Assembly: GCF_001455965.1 (NCBI RefSeq)
Contig: NZ_LKKO01000036.1
Location: 62,001 to 126,000 of the forward strand
From: Methylobacterium sp. GXS13
GTDB taxonomy: Bacteria; Pseudomonadota; Alphaproteobacteria; Rhizobiales; Beijerinckiaceae
Reading direction: 5' to 3'
Length of the DNA stretch: 64,000 bases
The notes under the pieces were generated by a model. The model made no database searches, was not told the DNA's origin, and saw only the letters and a program-made list of their open reading frames with translations. This document shows positions 28,692 to 37,483 of this stretch, in pieces. How positions within the stretch are numbered: position 1 is the stretch's first letter; each line of letters starts with the position of its first letter. Position numbers and translations under genes: made by a program.

Positions 28692-30623
28692 ATGGGTGGG
28701 GCAGGGGACGGGCGGCTGGCCTGGGTGGATGTCGCCAAGGGGATCTGCATCCTTTTGGTGGTGATGATGCATTCCGCCATCGGCACCGGCGTCGCGATGG
28801 GCGGGGAGGGGTTCCTCCACCCGGTGGTGGCCTTCGCAAAGCCGTTTCGGATCCCGGATTTCTTCCTCTTGTCCGGCCTGTTCCTGGGCCGGGTCATCGA
28901 CCGCGACTGGCGCCTGTTCGCCGACCGCCGGGTGGTGCATTTCGCGTATTTCTACCTGCTCTGGCTCGTGATCCAGTCGGCGGCCCGCTACGGCAGCATC
29001 GTCGGCGACGCCGGGCCCGGGGCGTTCGCCGCCCATCTCGCCCATGCGCTGGTCGAGCCGTATTCCAGCCTGTGGTTCGTCTACCTGCTGGCCGTGTTCT
29101 CTGTGGTCACCAAGGCCCTGCGCCGATGCCCCGCGGCGCTGTTGCTCGGCGGTGCAGCGCTCCTGCAGATCGCCGACATCCGCAGCGATGCGACTTTGAT
29201 CGAGGAGTTCTGCGGCCGCTACGTCTACTTCGTGGCAGGCTACCTGTTCGCGGGTCGGATCTTCGCTCTGGCCGATGGGGCGCGCCGGCATGCCGGCCTC
29301 GCGCTCTCCGGTCTCGTCGCCTGGGCTTTCCTGGAAGGCTGGCTCGCCCTGACGCAGACCGGCAGCCCGGTCTACCCGACGCTCGCCAGCCTGCCGCTGG
29401 TCAGCCTTGCCCTCGGGGCGGCCGGCGCCCTGGCGATCGTGGTCATGGCGGCCCTGATCGAACGGGCGGGCGGCGGCGTGGCCGAGGGCCTGCGGACCTG
29501 TGGCCGGCGCTCGATCGTCATCTATCTCGCCTTCTCGCTGCCGATGGCCGCGACCCGCGAAATCCTGATCCTCACCGAGCTTGTCACGGATATCGGCCTC
29601 GCCGGTCTGATCGTGATGGCTGCCGCCCTGCTGCTGCCGCTGGCGCTGGAACGGATGGTGCGGAACACGCCGCTCAAGCTGCTGTTCGTGCGCCCCAAGC
29701 TGTTCCGGCTGGTGGCCGGGCCACGCCCGCGCTCGACCCTGGCCTCGCTCGGACGAAGGACGTCAGCCCTCGAAGGCGACGCCGATCCGGCGACTTTTCC
29801 GCCACGCCACTGCGGCCGGTCGCGGATCGGCCCCGTCCGTGAGGCGGATCGGGAAGCGGTCCGGCACCGCTTGATCGCCCTCGACCTCGATCTGGGCGCC
29901 CGTCTCGGTCGCGTCCCAGACCAGGCAGCTGACCTCGCCGCAGGCGAGCAGCAACGTCCCGAACGTGAAGGCATTCTTCCGGAATGCCCCGCGGCGATCC
30001 TCCGTCATCGCAATCTCCACCCGGCTCGCGACGCCACGGCTCGCGGATTGGACGATGCCGGAGGGTGGTTAACAGCCCGGATATGGGGGTGCGACTGGTA
30101 TCACCCTCGAACGATCAATATTCGTCCCGATCGTCCCGATAGCTGCGCCGCGGCGGGGCGTCGTAATCGTCATCGTAGGACCGGCGCGGCCGCGGGCGGT
30201 CGTAATCGCGGCCGTAGCGGTACTCGTCGCGCTCGCGGTAATCGTCACGTCGGCGGTCGTCGTAATCGTCGTTTCGGTCCCGGGGGGCGATTCCGCCGCC
30301 GCGGGTCTCGCTCAGGCGCGGCGCGTACCAGCAGCTCTTCGGCTGGCCAGGGGCGGGATCGCCGAAGGTCTGGCTGTTGCAGGGGACCATCCCGCCCTGT
30401 GGAAAGGGGCGACCGTTGGTTTTGCCGGGCACGCCGTAATAGACGTTCGTGGGGTAGGGCATCCGGCAGACGCCGCCATCCTGGGCGCAGGCCACCAGGT
30501 TCACCGTGTCGAGTTGCTCGACCCGCGCCGATGCCGGCCCGACCTGAACTGAACCAAGCAAGAAGCCCCCCAGGGCCACGGCAATCCTGCAACGCACGTC
30601 GTCGATCCCTCTCTCGCCGATGA
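28692..30623 (+). CDS. acyltransferase-3 family membrane protein with a run-on C-terminus
   Basis: The first 355 residues or so form an integral-membrane acyltransferase: WVDVAKGICILLVVMMHSAIG (catalytic His in the first helix), RIPDFFLLSGLFLGR (second signature), and about ten membrane helices. The natural end would be near 29760. Instead the frame stays open for some 285 more codons, across the PilZ gene and the secreted-protein gene on the other strand. That tail is Arg/Gly-rich and looks non-functional. A lost stop codon or a nearby frameshift is the simplest reading. Confidence 0.75.
   Translation: MGGAGDGRLAWVDVAKGICILLVVMMHSAIGTGVAMGGEGFLHPVVAFAKPFRIPDFFLLSGLFLGRVIDRDWRLFADRRVVHFAYFYLLWLVIQSAARYGSIVGDAGPGAFAAHLAHALVEPYSSLWFVYLLAVFSVVTKALRRCPAALLLGGAALLQIADIRSDATLIEEFCGRYVYFVAGYLFAGRIFALADGARRHAGLALSGLVAWAFLEGWLALTQTGSPVYPTLASLPLVSLALGAAGALAIVVMAALIERAGGGVAEGLRTCGRRSIVIYLAFSLPMAATREILILTELVTDIGLAGLIVMAAALLLPLALERMVRNTPLKLLFVRPKLFRLVAGPRPRSTLASLGRRTSALEGDADPATFPPRHCGRSRIGPVREADREAVRHRLIALDLDLGARLGRVPDQAADLAAGEQQRPEREGILPECPAAILRHRNLHPARDATARGLDDAGGWLTARIWGCDWYHPRTINIRPDRPDSCAAAGRRNRHRRTGAAAGGRNRGRSGTRRARGNRHVGGRRNRRFGPGGRFRRRGSRSGAARTSSSSAGQGRDRRRSGCCRGPSRPVERGDRWFCRARRNRRSWGRASGRRRHPGRRPPGSPCRVARPAPMPARPELNQARSPPGPRQSCNARRRSLSRR
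29763..30008 (-). CDS. PilZ-domain protein
   Basis: An 81-residue protein comprising a single PilZ-type domain, MTEDRRGAFRKNAFTFG at the N-terminus, and ATETGAQIEVEG giving the D/N-x-S/T-x-x-G motif in altered form. The start at 30008 has GGTGGAG upstream. Residues for cyclic-di-GMP contact are only partly kept (no RxxxR pair is obvious), so binding is uncertain. Confidence 0.7.
   Translation of the reverse strand: MTEDRRGAFRKNAFTFGTLLLACGEVSCLVWDATETGAQIEVEGDQAVPDRFPIRLTDGADPRPAAVAWRKSRRIGVAFEG
30115..30597 (-). CDS. secreted protein with Arg/Asp/Tyr-rich tail
   Basis: A 160-residue protein from a GTG at 30597. Signal peptide (RIAVALGGFLLGSVQVGPASA), then a globular part with four cysteines (VACAQDGGVCRMPYP, MVPCNSQTF, KSCWYAP) that could form two disulfides. 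The last 50 residues repeat RDDYRERDEY/RSYDDDYD-type units. The tail looks like a charged, sticky surface segment. No family known to me. Confidence 0.65.
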   Translation of the reverse strand: MRCRIAVALGGFLLGSVQVGPASARVEQLDTVNLVACAQDGGVCRMPYPTNVYYGVPGKTNGRPFPQGGMVPCNSQTFGDPAPGQPKSCWYAPRLSETRGGGIAPRDRNDDYDDRRRDDYRERDEYRYGRDYDRPRPRRSYDDDYDAPPRRSYRDDRDEY

Positions 30624-30789
30624 TCGCGGCCTCGATATCGCGGCGCGGTGGCTTCCGGCTAGGGCTCAGCCCCGGTATGGCGAACCCGTGATGGTCCGCA
30701 CGCGGTCGCAGGCCGGGACCGACGTTTGTGTGACAGGGATCGGGCGCGCGCCGGGTTGTCCACCGGGACTGGCGCGCCGGGAGGAATCC

Positions 30790-31164
30790 ATGCGGGATGC
30801 GTCGGCGCAGGAGCTCATGATCCTCAGCGCGCTGCAGGAATGCCGGCTCCAGCTCGAGACCGCGCGCCGGGACGAGGCGAGCCGGGCTGTCGTGCGACTC
30901 GAACTCGATGCGGCCCTGAAACGCGAGGCCATGCTGAAGGCGGAGATCGTGGAGGAGCGCGAGCGCACCGAGGCGGTGCGGACCGTCCTGCTGGCGCTGA
31001 ATGCCAGCATCGGCCGGTTCGGCCTGCGCCGGCGCCTGTTCAAATCGCGCATCGCCCGGCTCGGCCGCGAGACCCCCGATTCCGGACCCCAATCGGTCCG
31101 GCATCCGGTTCTGCTCGCCGAGGCGCGGCGGGTGCTGGGCCAGGATCCGACAGCCACGGGTTGA
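30790..31164 (+). CDS. coiled-coil hypothetical protein
   Basis: A 124-residue protein preceded by GGAGGA at 30780. It is mostly a long heptad-like helix (LQLETARRDEASRAVVRLEL, KREAMLKAEIVEERERTEAV) and ends in a basic segment (LRRRLFKSRIARLGRE). No known family. A coiled-coil role in scaffolding or DNA contact is possible, but only inferred. Confidence 0.6.
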   Translation: MRDASAQELMILSALQECRLQLETARRDEASRAVVRLELDAALKREAMLKAEIVEERERTEAVRTVLLALNASIGRFGLRRRLFKSRIARLGRETPDSGPQSVRHPVLLAEARRVLGQDPTATG

Positions 31165-31306
31165 GGCCCTGGCCCATCCGTCCACCCGGTTCGGGTGCTG
31201 AATGGAACGCTAACGACCCCTTAAACCGCCGCATTTAGCGTGCGGAAACGCGGTTGCACCGCAACGCACGCGCGCGTCGGTGTCGGATCGTTCGAAGACG
31301 GGATGC

Positions 31307-33487
31307 ATGGCCAAGGGTCGGGGCAGGATGGAGCCGAATTTCGACGTGCCGGAAGGGCGCGTCCGGGATCGCGGCGAACTCGACCTGCGCCTGTCTCGGG
31401 ACGACCGGGCCGGGACAGGAGAACGTGTGGGCAAGCGAGCGGACGAGACGGCGCGGCCCCCGGCCAAGACGACGGCACGCCGGACCCAGAAAAAGTCCGG
31501 CCGGCGTCGGCGGTCGTGGCTCGGCCGGATCGTCTACGGCACCGTTGTGCTCGGCCTGTGGGCGGTGATCGGCATCGCCGGCCTCATCGCCTACCACGCC
31601 TCGCAGCTGCCGCCGATCGACCAACTCGCGGTGCCCAAGCGTCCGCCCAACATCGCCATCCTGGCGAGCGACGGCTCGCTGCTTGCCAACCGGGGCGAGA
31701 CCGGCGGCCGGGTGGTCTCGATCAAGGAGCTGCCGCCCTATCTGCCCCGCGCCTTCGTGGCGATCGAGGACCGGCGCTTCTACCAGCATTTCGGCGTCGA
31801 TCCGGTGGGCATCCTCCGGGCGATCGGCCAGAACCTGACCCGGCGCGGCGTCGCGCAGGGCGGCTCGACGCTCACCCAGCAGCTCGCCAAGAACCTGTTC
31901 CTGACGCCTGAGCGCTCCGCCTCGCGCAAGATCCAGGAAGCGATCCTCGCCCTGTGGCTGGAGCACAAGTACAGCAAGGACGAGATCCTCGAACTGTACC
32001 TGAACCGCGTCTATTTCGGCGCCGGCGCCTACGGCGTCGAGGCCGCGGCGCAGCGCTATTTCGGCAAGCCCGCCAAGGAGGTGTCGCTGGCCCAGGCGGC
32101 GATGCTCGGCGGCCTCGTTCAGGCGCCTTCGCGGCTGGCCCCCAACCGCAACCTGCCCGCCGCCCAGGCCCGCGCCGCGCAGGTGCTGGCCGCCATGCAG
32201 GAGCTCGGCTTCGTGCCGGCGCAGGACGCCAAGGTGGCGCTCGCCCAGCCGGCCCGGCCCGCCAACGCCCGCGGCGGCGGCTCGGCCAACTACGTCGCCG
32301 ACCTCGTGATGGACGTGCTCGACGATTACGTCGGCAAGTTCGACACCGACATCACGGTCCAGACCACCGTCGACACCGGCCTGCAGGGGCTCGCCGAGAA
32401 GGCGCTCACCGACGAGCTGAACGCCAAGGGCACGCGGTTCAACGTCGGCCAGGGCGCCCTAGTCTCGATGCGGCCCGACGGGGCGATCCGCGCGCTGATC
32501 GGCGGGCGCGATTACGCGCAGAGCCAGTTCAACCGGGCGACCACGGCCAAGCGCCAGCCCGGCTCCTCGTTCAAGCCGTTCGTCTACCTCGCCGCCGTGG
32601 AGCACGGGGCGACGCCCGAAACCGTGAAGGACGACGCGCCGATCCGGATCGGCACCTGGGCGCCGGAGAACTACTCCCACCGCTACGAGGGCCCGGTCAC
32701 CCTGCGCACGGCGTTGGCGCATTCGCTCAACACGGTGGCGGTGCGGCTCGGCCAGGAGGTGGGTCCGAAGACCGTGGTTCAGACGGCCCAGCGCCTCGGC
32801 ATCACCTCGCCGCTCCAGGCCAACGGCTCGATCGCGCTCGGCACCTCGGAGGTGACCCTGTTGGAGATGGTTGGGGCCTACGGGGCCTTTGCCAACGGCG
32901 GCACCGGCGTGATCCCCTACGTGGTCACCTCCGTGAAGAGCGCCGCCGGCAAGATGCTGTACAAGCGTTCCGACAACGGCCTCGGCCGGGTCATCGACGC
33001 CAACGCCGACGGCATGATGAACGCGATGATGCACGAGACCTTCGTGTCGGGCACCGCCAAGAAAGCCGACATCCCGGGCTGGGAGCTCGCGGGCAAGACC
33101 GGCACCACCCAGGATTTCCGCGACGCCTGGTTCATCGGTTATTCGGGCACCCTCGTCACCGGGATCTGGCTCGGCAACGACGATGGCGAGCTGACCAAGA
33201 AGGTCACCGGCGGCAACCTGCCGGCGGAGATCTGGAAGACCTACATGACCCAGGCGCTGAAGGGTCAGAACCCGGTGCCGCTGCCCGGTCTGAACCGCTG
33301 GCGCAAGCCGCCGCCCGAGACCACCGCCTCGGTGGCGAGCGCGGCGCCGAGCGCCCCGACGGACATCCTGGGCCAGATCTTCGGCGATCCGGCCGCCCAG
33401 GCGCCCCGCCAGCAGGCTCCGGCGCGCCGGGCGCCTGCCAAGGACGACCGCAACTTCGTCGAGAAGCTGTTCGGGATCGGGGAGTAA
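31307..33487 (+). CDS. class A penicillin-binding protein 1A-type
   Basis: A 726-residue bifunctional peptidoglycan synthase: cytoplasmic basic N-terminus, one membrane anchor (YGTVVLGLWAVIGIAGLIAY near residue 75), then the GT51 glycosyltransferase with FVAIEDRRFYQHFG (catalytic Glu) and QGGSTLTQQLAKNL, and the transpeptidase with SSFKPFVYL, SLN and AGKTGTTQDFRDAWF (KTG motif). The tail is Pro/Ala-rich. ATG at 31307 is chosen; a GTG at 31280 is possible. Confidence 0.95.
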   Translation: MAKGRGRMEPNFDVPEGRVRDRGELDLRLSRDDRAGTGERVGKRADETARPPAKTTARRTQKKSGRRRRSWLGRIVYGTVVLGLWAVIGIAGLIAYHASQLPPIDQLAVPKRPPNIAILASDGSLLANRGETGGRVVSIKELPPYLPRAFVAIEDRRFYQHFGVDPVGILRAIGQNLTRRGVAQGGSTLTQQLAKNLFLTPERSASRKIQEAILALWLEHKYSKDEILELYLNRVYFGAGAYGVEAAAQRYFGKPAKEVSLAQAAMLGGLVQAPSRLAPNRNLPAAQARAAQVLAAMQELGFVPAQDAKVALAQPARPANARGGGSANYVADLVMDVLDDYVGKFDTDITVQTTVDTGLQGLAEKALTDELNAKGTRFNVGQGALVSMRPDGAIRALIGGRDYAQSQFNRATTAKRQPGSSFKPFVYLAAVEHGATPETVKDDAPIRIGTWAPENYSHRYEGPVTLRTALAHSLNTVAVRLGQEVGPKTVVQTAQRLGITSPLQANGSIALGTSEVTLLEMVGAYGAFANGGTGVIPYVVTSVKSAAGKMLYKRSDNGLGRVIDANADGMMNAMMHETFVSGTAKKADIPGWELAGKTGTTQDFRDAWFIGYSGTLVTGIWLGNDDGELTKKVTGGNLPAEIWKTYMTQALKGQNPVPLPGLNRWRKPPPETTASVASAAPSAPTDILGQIFGDPAAQAPRQQAPARRAPAKDDRNFVEKLFGIGE

Positions 33488-33498
33488 GCCGGTCCGGC

Positions 33499-33945
33499 TC
33501 AGCGCCGGATCAGGATGACGCCGCCGATCAGGAGCGCGACGCCGAGCGCGCGGGGCAGGTCGATCGGCCTTTGGGTCAAGCCGAGCCAGCCGTAATGGTC
33601 GAATGTCACCGACGCCAGCATCTGGCCGGTGACGAGGAGCGCCAGGAAGGTTCCGGCCCCGAGCTGCGGGACGAGCACGATCCCGAGGCCGATGAAGATC
33701 GCCCCGAACATCCCGCCGCTCCACGCCCACCAGGGGATCCGCGCCAGCACCCCGGCGGACGGGATCGGGTCGCGGGCCACGAGGGCGAAGACGACCATGC
33801 AGGCCACCCCGGCCGTGAAGCTCACGACGCCCGACAACGCCGACGAGTTGAGGGCCGTGCGCAGATTGGCGTTCAGCGCCTGCTGGATGACGATGCTGAC
33901 GCCCGCCGTGAGGGCGAGCGCCGCGGGGAGGAGGAGCTTCAGCAT
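33499..33945 (-). CDS. small DMT-family transporter (YdcZ/DUF606 type)
   Basis: A 148-residue protein with five predicted membrane helices (for example LALTAGVSIVIQQALNANLR at the start and ALGVALLIGGVILIRR at the end) and the GMFGAIFIGLGIVLVPQLGA central segment of the DUF606 family. Typically one of a pair; no partner is near. Substrate unknown. Ends 11 bases from the convergent penicillin-binding protein gene. Confidence 0.85.
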   Translation of the reverse strand: MLKLLLPAALALTAGVSIVIQQALNANLRTALNSSALSGVVSFTAGVACMVVFALVARDPIPSAGVLARIPWWAWSGGMFGAIFIGLGIVLVPQLGAGTFLALLVTGQMLASVTFDHYGWLGLTQRPIDLPRALGVALLIGGVILIRR

Positions 33946-34044
33946 GAAGGGCGGGTGCTTTCGGGTGGTGCTGGCATTACGCCCGCCGTATCGCGTTCCG
34001 CGACCTTCGCCACAACGTCTAACGATGCCGGCTCCGTCCGTCCC

Positions 34045-34884
34045 TCACAGCATCGGCAGCATCCGCGGACGCGGCCCCCGCGGGAAATGCGCGTCGATCA
34101 TGGCGAGTTCGGCCGGGCCGAGATGCAGGTCGGCCGCGCCGGCATTCTCGATCGCCCGGGCGGGGCGGCCTGTCTTGGGGATCGTGAAGGTGCCGGGCAG
34201 GCGCGTCAGGAAAGCCAGGGCCACCGCGTAGGGGGTGGTGCCGTGGGCGCGGGCGATGCCGTCGAGGACGCGGCCGCCGGCGCTGGCCGGGTCGGGGAAA
34301 TCGCCGCTGCCGAACGGCGAATAGCCGACCATCGCGACCCCGTGCGTCTCGCACCAGGGCAGCACCGCGTGCTCGATCGCCCGCTCGTTGAGATGGTAGA
34401 GGACTTGGTTGCAGGCGATCCGGTCCGGACCGGCGATGGCCAGCACCCGGTCGAGGTCGTCGACGTCGAAGTTGCTCAGTCCCCAGGACAGGATCTTGCC
34501 GTCCCGGCGCAGGTCCTCGAACCCCGCGATCGTCTCGGCGAGGGGATGCTGGCCGGGCCAGTGCAGAAGGTAGCTGTCGAGCCGGTCGGTCCTGAGCCGG
34601 CGGAGGGAGGCCTCGCAGGACCGCACGACGCCCCGGCGGGTGGCGTTGCCCGGGACCACCTTCGAGACGAGGAACACCTCCTCGCGGCCATCCGCGATCG
34701 CCTCGGCCACGATCGCCTCGGCGTCGCCGTACATCTCGGCGGTATCGATATGGGTCATGCCGGCATCGATGCCGGCCCGCAGGGCGCGCACGGTGTCGGC
34801 CCGGTCCGAGCCGTCGATGTGCCACGTGCCCTGGCCGATCACCGGCACCGAAACGCGCGTCGCCCCGAAGCTCCTGGCGTACAT
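34045..34884 (-). CDS. aldo/keto reductase
   Basis: A 279-residue NADPH-dependent aldo/keto reductase. The catalytic tetrad is visible: HIDTAEMYGD (Asp and Tyr), FLVSKVVP (Lys) and SYLLHWPG (His), and the coenzyme loop IPKTGRPARAIENAGA. The start at 34884 (MYARSFGATRVSVP) leaves the usual family opening. Substrate is not predictable. Divergent from the cyclase gene by about 280 bases. Confidence 0.92.
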   Translation of the reverse strand: MYARSFGATRVSVPVIGQGTWHIDGSDRADTVRALRAGIDAGMTHIDTAEMYGDAEAIVAEAIADGREEVFLVSKVVPGNATRRGVVRSCEASLRRLRTDRLDSYLLHWPGQHPLAETIAGFEDLRRDGKILSWGLSNFDVDDLDRVLAIAGPDRIACNQVLYHLNERAIEHAVLPWCETHGVAMVGYSPFGSGDFPDPASAGGRVLDGIARAHGTTPYAVALAFLTRLPGTFTIPKTGRPARAIENAGAADLHLGPAELAMIDAHFPRGPRPRMLPML

Positions 34885-35164
34885 GGCAGCGCTCCCTTCC
34901 TCGCCGCGATGGCTTTTTATGTCTCGGCCGGCATGCGGATCCGAGCCCACCCGGCCTCCGCAGGGGCAGGAGGGCGCCGCCATCCGCAGGGCCGAACGTC
35001 CGCCGCGCCTTACTCGCGCCATCTTGGGGGAATGAGCAATGGGTCGTCGCCGCTCCGGTGCGAAACTTTAGTCCAGTGTCTCACGCCGCGCTCAACGAGG
35101 CCGCCAGGGGGCCTGCCAAGCCTGGGCCGCGGTGGACCGCGCCGGCCCTGTGGGAGACGCGCTG

Positions 35165-36235
35165 ATGCTGCCGGCCCACCGGGTGTTCTGGGGTCTGATC
35201 CTGCTCGCCGCTGCCGGCGCGGGGTTGCTCTACAACGTCATCTTCGCGGATGCCGCCGCGCCGCTCGCCGGCTTGACCTACGGGCTGTGCATGGGCGCCA
35301 CGGTGCTGGCCTTCGACCGCGGGCTGATCCTGGCGGGGCTGCAAGCGCGGATCCGGCGGCTGCCGGCCTGGCTCTACGTCATCGCGGCGGAACTCGCCTA
35401 CGTGCTGATGATTGTCGCGGGCAACGCGCTGGGCGGCCTGATCGTCTGGAGCCTCGGCCTCACCGGCGACGAACTCGCCGTCGCGACGCGGATGACCGCC
35501 CGGGTCCTCGCCTACGCCCTGGCGGTGGCCGGCCTCCTCGTCTTCGTGATCCGGATGCGCGACCTCGTCGGAGGCGAGATCTTCGTGAACTTCATGATCG
35601 GCCGCTATCACAAGCCGGTCGCGGAGGAGCGGATCTTCCTGTTCCTCGACGTCGTCGGGTCGACCGCCTTCGCGGAGACCCATGGCGACCTGCGAGCCCA
35701 GGAATATCTCAGCGCGGTTTTCGCCACCCTGGCCGAGCCGGTGCGCCGCAACGGCGGCTCGGTGGACGACTATATCGGCGACCTCGCCATGATCACCTGG
35801 CCGATGAGCCGTGGCCTGAAGGATGCCCGCTGCGTCACCTGCGTATTCGACGTCATCGACCGGATCGAGTCCGACGTGGTCGCCTGGACCGCCCGGTTCG
35901 GCACGGTGCCGAAGCTGCGCGCGGCGCTCCATGGCGGCTCGGTGGTCACCGCGGAAGTCGGCGTCGACCGCCACAAGATCGCGTATTTCGGGGATGCCGT
36001 GAACGTCACCTCGCGGATCGAGGCCCTGTGCCGCCCGCTTGGCGTCGGCATCCTGATCTCGCAGGACCTGCTGAGCCGTCTGCCGCGCCTGCCACAGGGC
36101 GTGCGGGCGCGCTCGCTGGGGGCGCATGCGCTGCGCGGCCGTGGCGCGCCACTCGCGGTGGCGACGCTGGAGCGCGGCGCCGCCGATACTGGGATCGCCG
36201 ACGAGCCGGTTCCCCGTCGGGTCGCGGCGCGCTGA
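35165..36235 (+). CDS. class III adenylate/guanylate cyclase, membrane-bound
   Basis: A 356-residue protein: four or five membrane helices in the first 150 residues, then a soluble cyclase domain. The first metal Asp is in FLFLDVVGSTAFAE, the second region reads VDDYIGDLAMITW, and KIAYFGDAVNVTSRIEAL is the C-terminal substrate/transition-state helix. The start at 35165 has GGAGACG upstream. Its stop TGA shares a base with the next ATG, so it is coupled to a 67-residue membrane protein. Confidence 0.9.
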   Translation: MLPAHRVFWGLILLAAAGAGLLYNVIFADAAAPLAGLTYGLCMGATVLAFDRGLILAGLQARIRRLPAWLYVIAAELAYVLMIVAGNALGGLIVWSLGLTGDELAVATRMTARVLAYALAVAGLLVFVIRMRDLVGGEIFVNFMIGRYHKPVAEERIFLFLDVVGSTAFAETHGDLRAQEYLSAVFATLAEPVRRNGGSVDDYIGDLAMITWPMSRGLKDARCVTCVFDVIDRIESDVVAWTARFGTVPKLRAALHGGSVVTAEVGVDRHKIAYFGDAVNVTSRIEALCRPLGVGILISQDLLSRLPRLPQGVRARSLGAHALRGRGAPLAVATLERGAADTGIADEPVPRRVAAR

Positions 36236-36438
36236 TGGCCTCCACCGAGACCGGCCCCTGGACCGTTTTGCTGGTCGTCAAGCTGGCGTTGCGTTTCGGG
36301 CTGCCCCTGATCGGCCTGTTCGTGATCGGACGTGCGGTCGTTCACTCGATCGGCGGCGATATCCAGCGCTGGCAGTTCGCCCTCGGGGCACTGCTGATCC
36401 TGGCGGGCTTCGTCTCCAAGCTGGTGCCCCGGCGATGA
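36235..36438 (+). CDS. 67-residue membrane protein, coupled to cyclase and YaiI
   Basis: A short protein with two hydrophobic stretches (LRFGLPLIGLFVIGRAVV and FALGALLILAGFVSKLVP). The TGATG junction at 36233-36237 joins it to the cyclase gene, and its stop overlaps the yaiI-type start (ATGA at 36435-36438). Tight double coupling argues for co-production. No family recognised. Confidence 0.75.
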   Translation: MASTETGPWTVLLVVKLALRFGLPLIGLFVIGRAVVHSIGGDIQRWQFALGALLILAGFVSKLVPRR

Positions 36439-36908
36439 GCGCGGAGGAGACCCGGCCACCGATCTACCTCGATGCCGATGCCTGCCCGGTGAAGGACGAG
36501 ACCTATCGGGTCGCCGCGCGCTACGGCCTCACGGTCTACGTCGTGGCCAACAGCGTGCTGAACCTGCCGCGGGAACCCTGGATCGTGCGCGTCGTGGTCG
36601 GCGCGGCGCTGGACGCCGCCGATGACTGGATCGCCGAGCGCGCCGGCCGCGGCAGCATCGTGCTCACCGCCGACGTGCCGCTCGCCGCCCGCTGCGTGAA
36701 GGCGGGCGCCACCGTACTGGCCTTCACCGGCAAGCCGTTCAGCGAAGCCTCGATCGGCATGACGCTGGCGACCCGCGACCTGATGCAGTCCCTGCGGGAG
36801 GCTGGCACGATCACGGGCGGCCCGCCGCCCTTCTCCCGGGCCGACCGCTCGTCGTTCCTCTCAGGGCTGGACCGGGCTGTGAACCGGATCCTGCGCGAGC
36901 GTCCCTAG
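36435..36908 (+). CDS. YaiI/YqxD (UPF0178) family protein
   Basis: A 157-residue protein starting MSAEETRPPIYLDADACPVK. The family signatures are IYLDADACPVKDET and GSIVLTADVPLAARC, with FTGKPFSEASIG near the end. UPF0178 proteins have a PIN-like fold, and a nuclease activity has been suspected. It sits third in a coupled cluster behind the cyclase. Confidence 0.92.
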   Translation: MSAEETRPPIYLDADACPVKDETYRVAARYGLTVYVVANSVLNLPREPWIVRVVVGAALDAADDWIAERAGRGSIVLTADVPLAARCVKAGATVLAFTGKPFSEASIGMTLATRDLMQSLREAGTITGGPPPFSRADRSSFLSGLDRAVNRILRERP

Positions 36909-36919
36909 ACCGGGGGGAT

Positions 36920-37483
36920 CTACATCCTGTCGGGCGGCCAAGGGCGCAGCGGCTCGGGGATGCGGAAATCGGCCGGTGGCTCGAAGTCGGAGGCTGCCCC
37001 CCGCATGGTCCGCGCGGGCCGGGGGAAGCCGCTTCGAGTGCTGTAATCGAAGGCTCCCGGGGGCGAGAGGCGCTTCTGGCCGATCAACCCCTGCGCGCAG
37101 ATCACGTCGAGAACCGTCACGCCCGCCACCGCGGCGGCGGCGGCGGCGAGGTTGATCGTCTTCGGGTTGTCGTCTTCGAAGCCGGTAGCCAGCGTCGCGA
37201 GGTCGATGACATCGCCACCGACCCGGCCGAGGATCCAGGGCGTCGGGTCGTGACTCGTGAGGATCGCGACGCCAGTTGCTACCTCGCGGATGCCGTAGGC
37301 CCGGATCAGCGTCTCGCGGCCGCGGAGACCGAGCGCTCGGCACAGACCGCGCGCCGCCGTCAATTCCAGGAGTCCGAGGCCGATCGAGAACCAGCCGAGA
37401 CTGCGGGCCAGTTCGTCGTGCCGGGTCGCGGCGCCCCCGCCCGGAGCGCCGCGGGGTGCAAGCGGTTGCTGTCTGGTGCTCAT
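36920..37483 (-). CDS. membrane protein partnered with zinc alcohol dehydrogenase
   Basis: A 187-residue protein with several hydrophobic segments ([20 protein letters not shown] and [20 protein letters not shown]), and [16 protein letters not shown] between them. This resembles the membrane part of SRPBCC cyclase/dehydrase-type proteins, but the SRPBCC domain is absent. The start overlaps the dehydrogenase stop by four bases. Function unknown. Confidence 0.75.
   Translation of the reverse strand: MSTRQQPLAPRGAPGGGAATRHDELARSLGWFSIGLGLLELTAARGLCRALGLRGRETLIRAYGIREVATGVAILTSHDPTPWILGRVGGDVIDLATLATGFEDDNPKTINLAAAAAAVAGVTVLDVICAQGLIGQKRLSPPGAFDYSTRSGFPRPARTMRGAASDFEPPADFRIPEPLRPWPPDRM

Noticed and set aside
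31954..36438. An open frame of almost 1,500 codons on the plus strand
   Set aside because: It crosses the penicillin-binding protein, a transporter, an aldo/keto reductase and a cyclase in shadow frames. Its sequence is Arg/Gly/Pro-rich nonsense; only the last 67 codons are real, as the small membrane protein.
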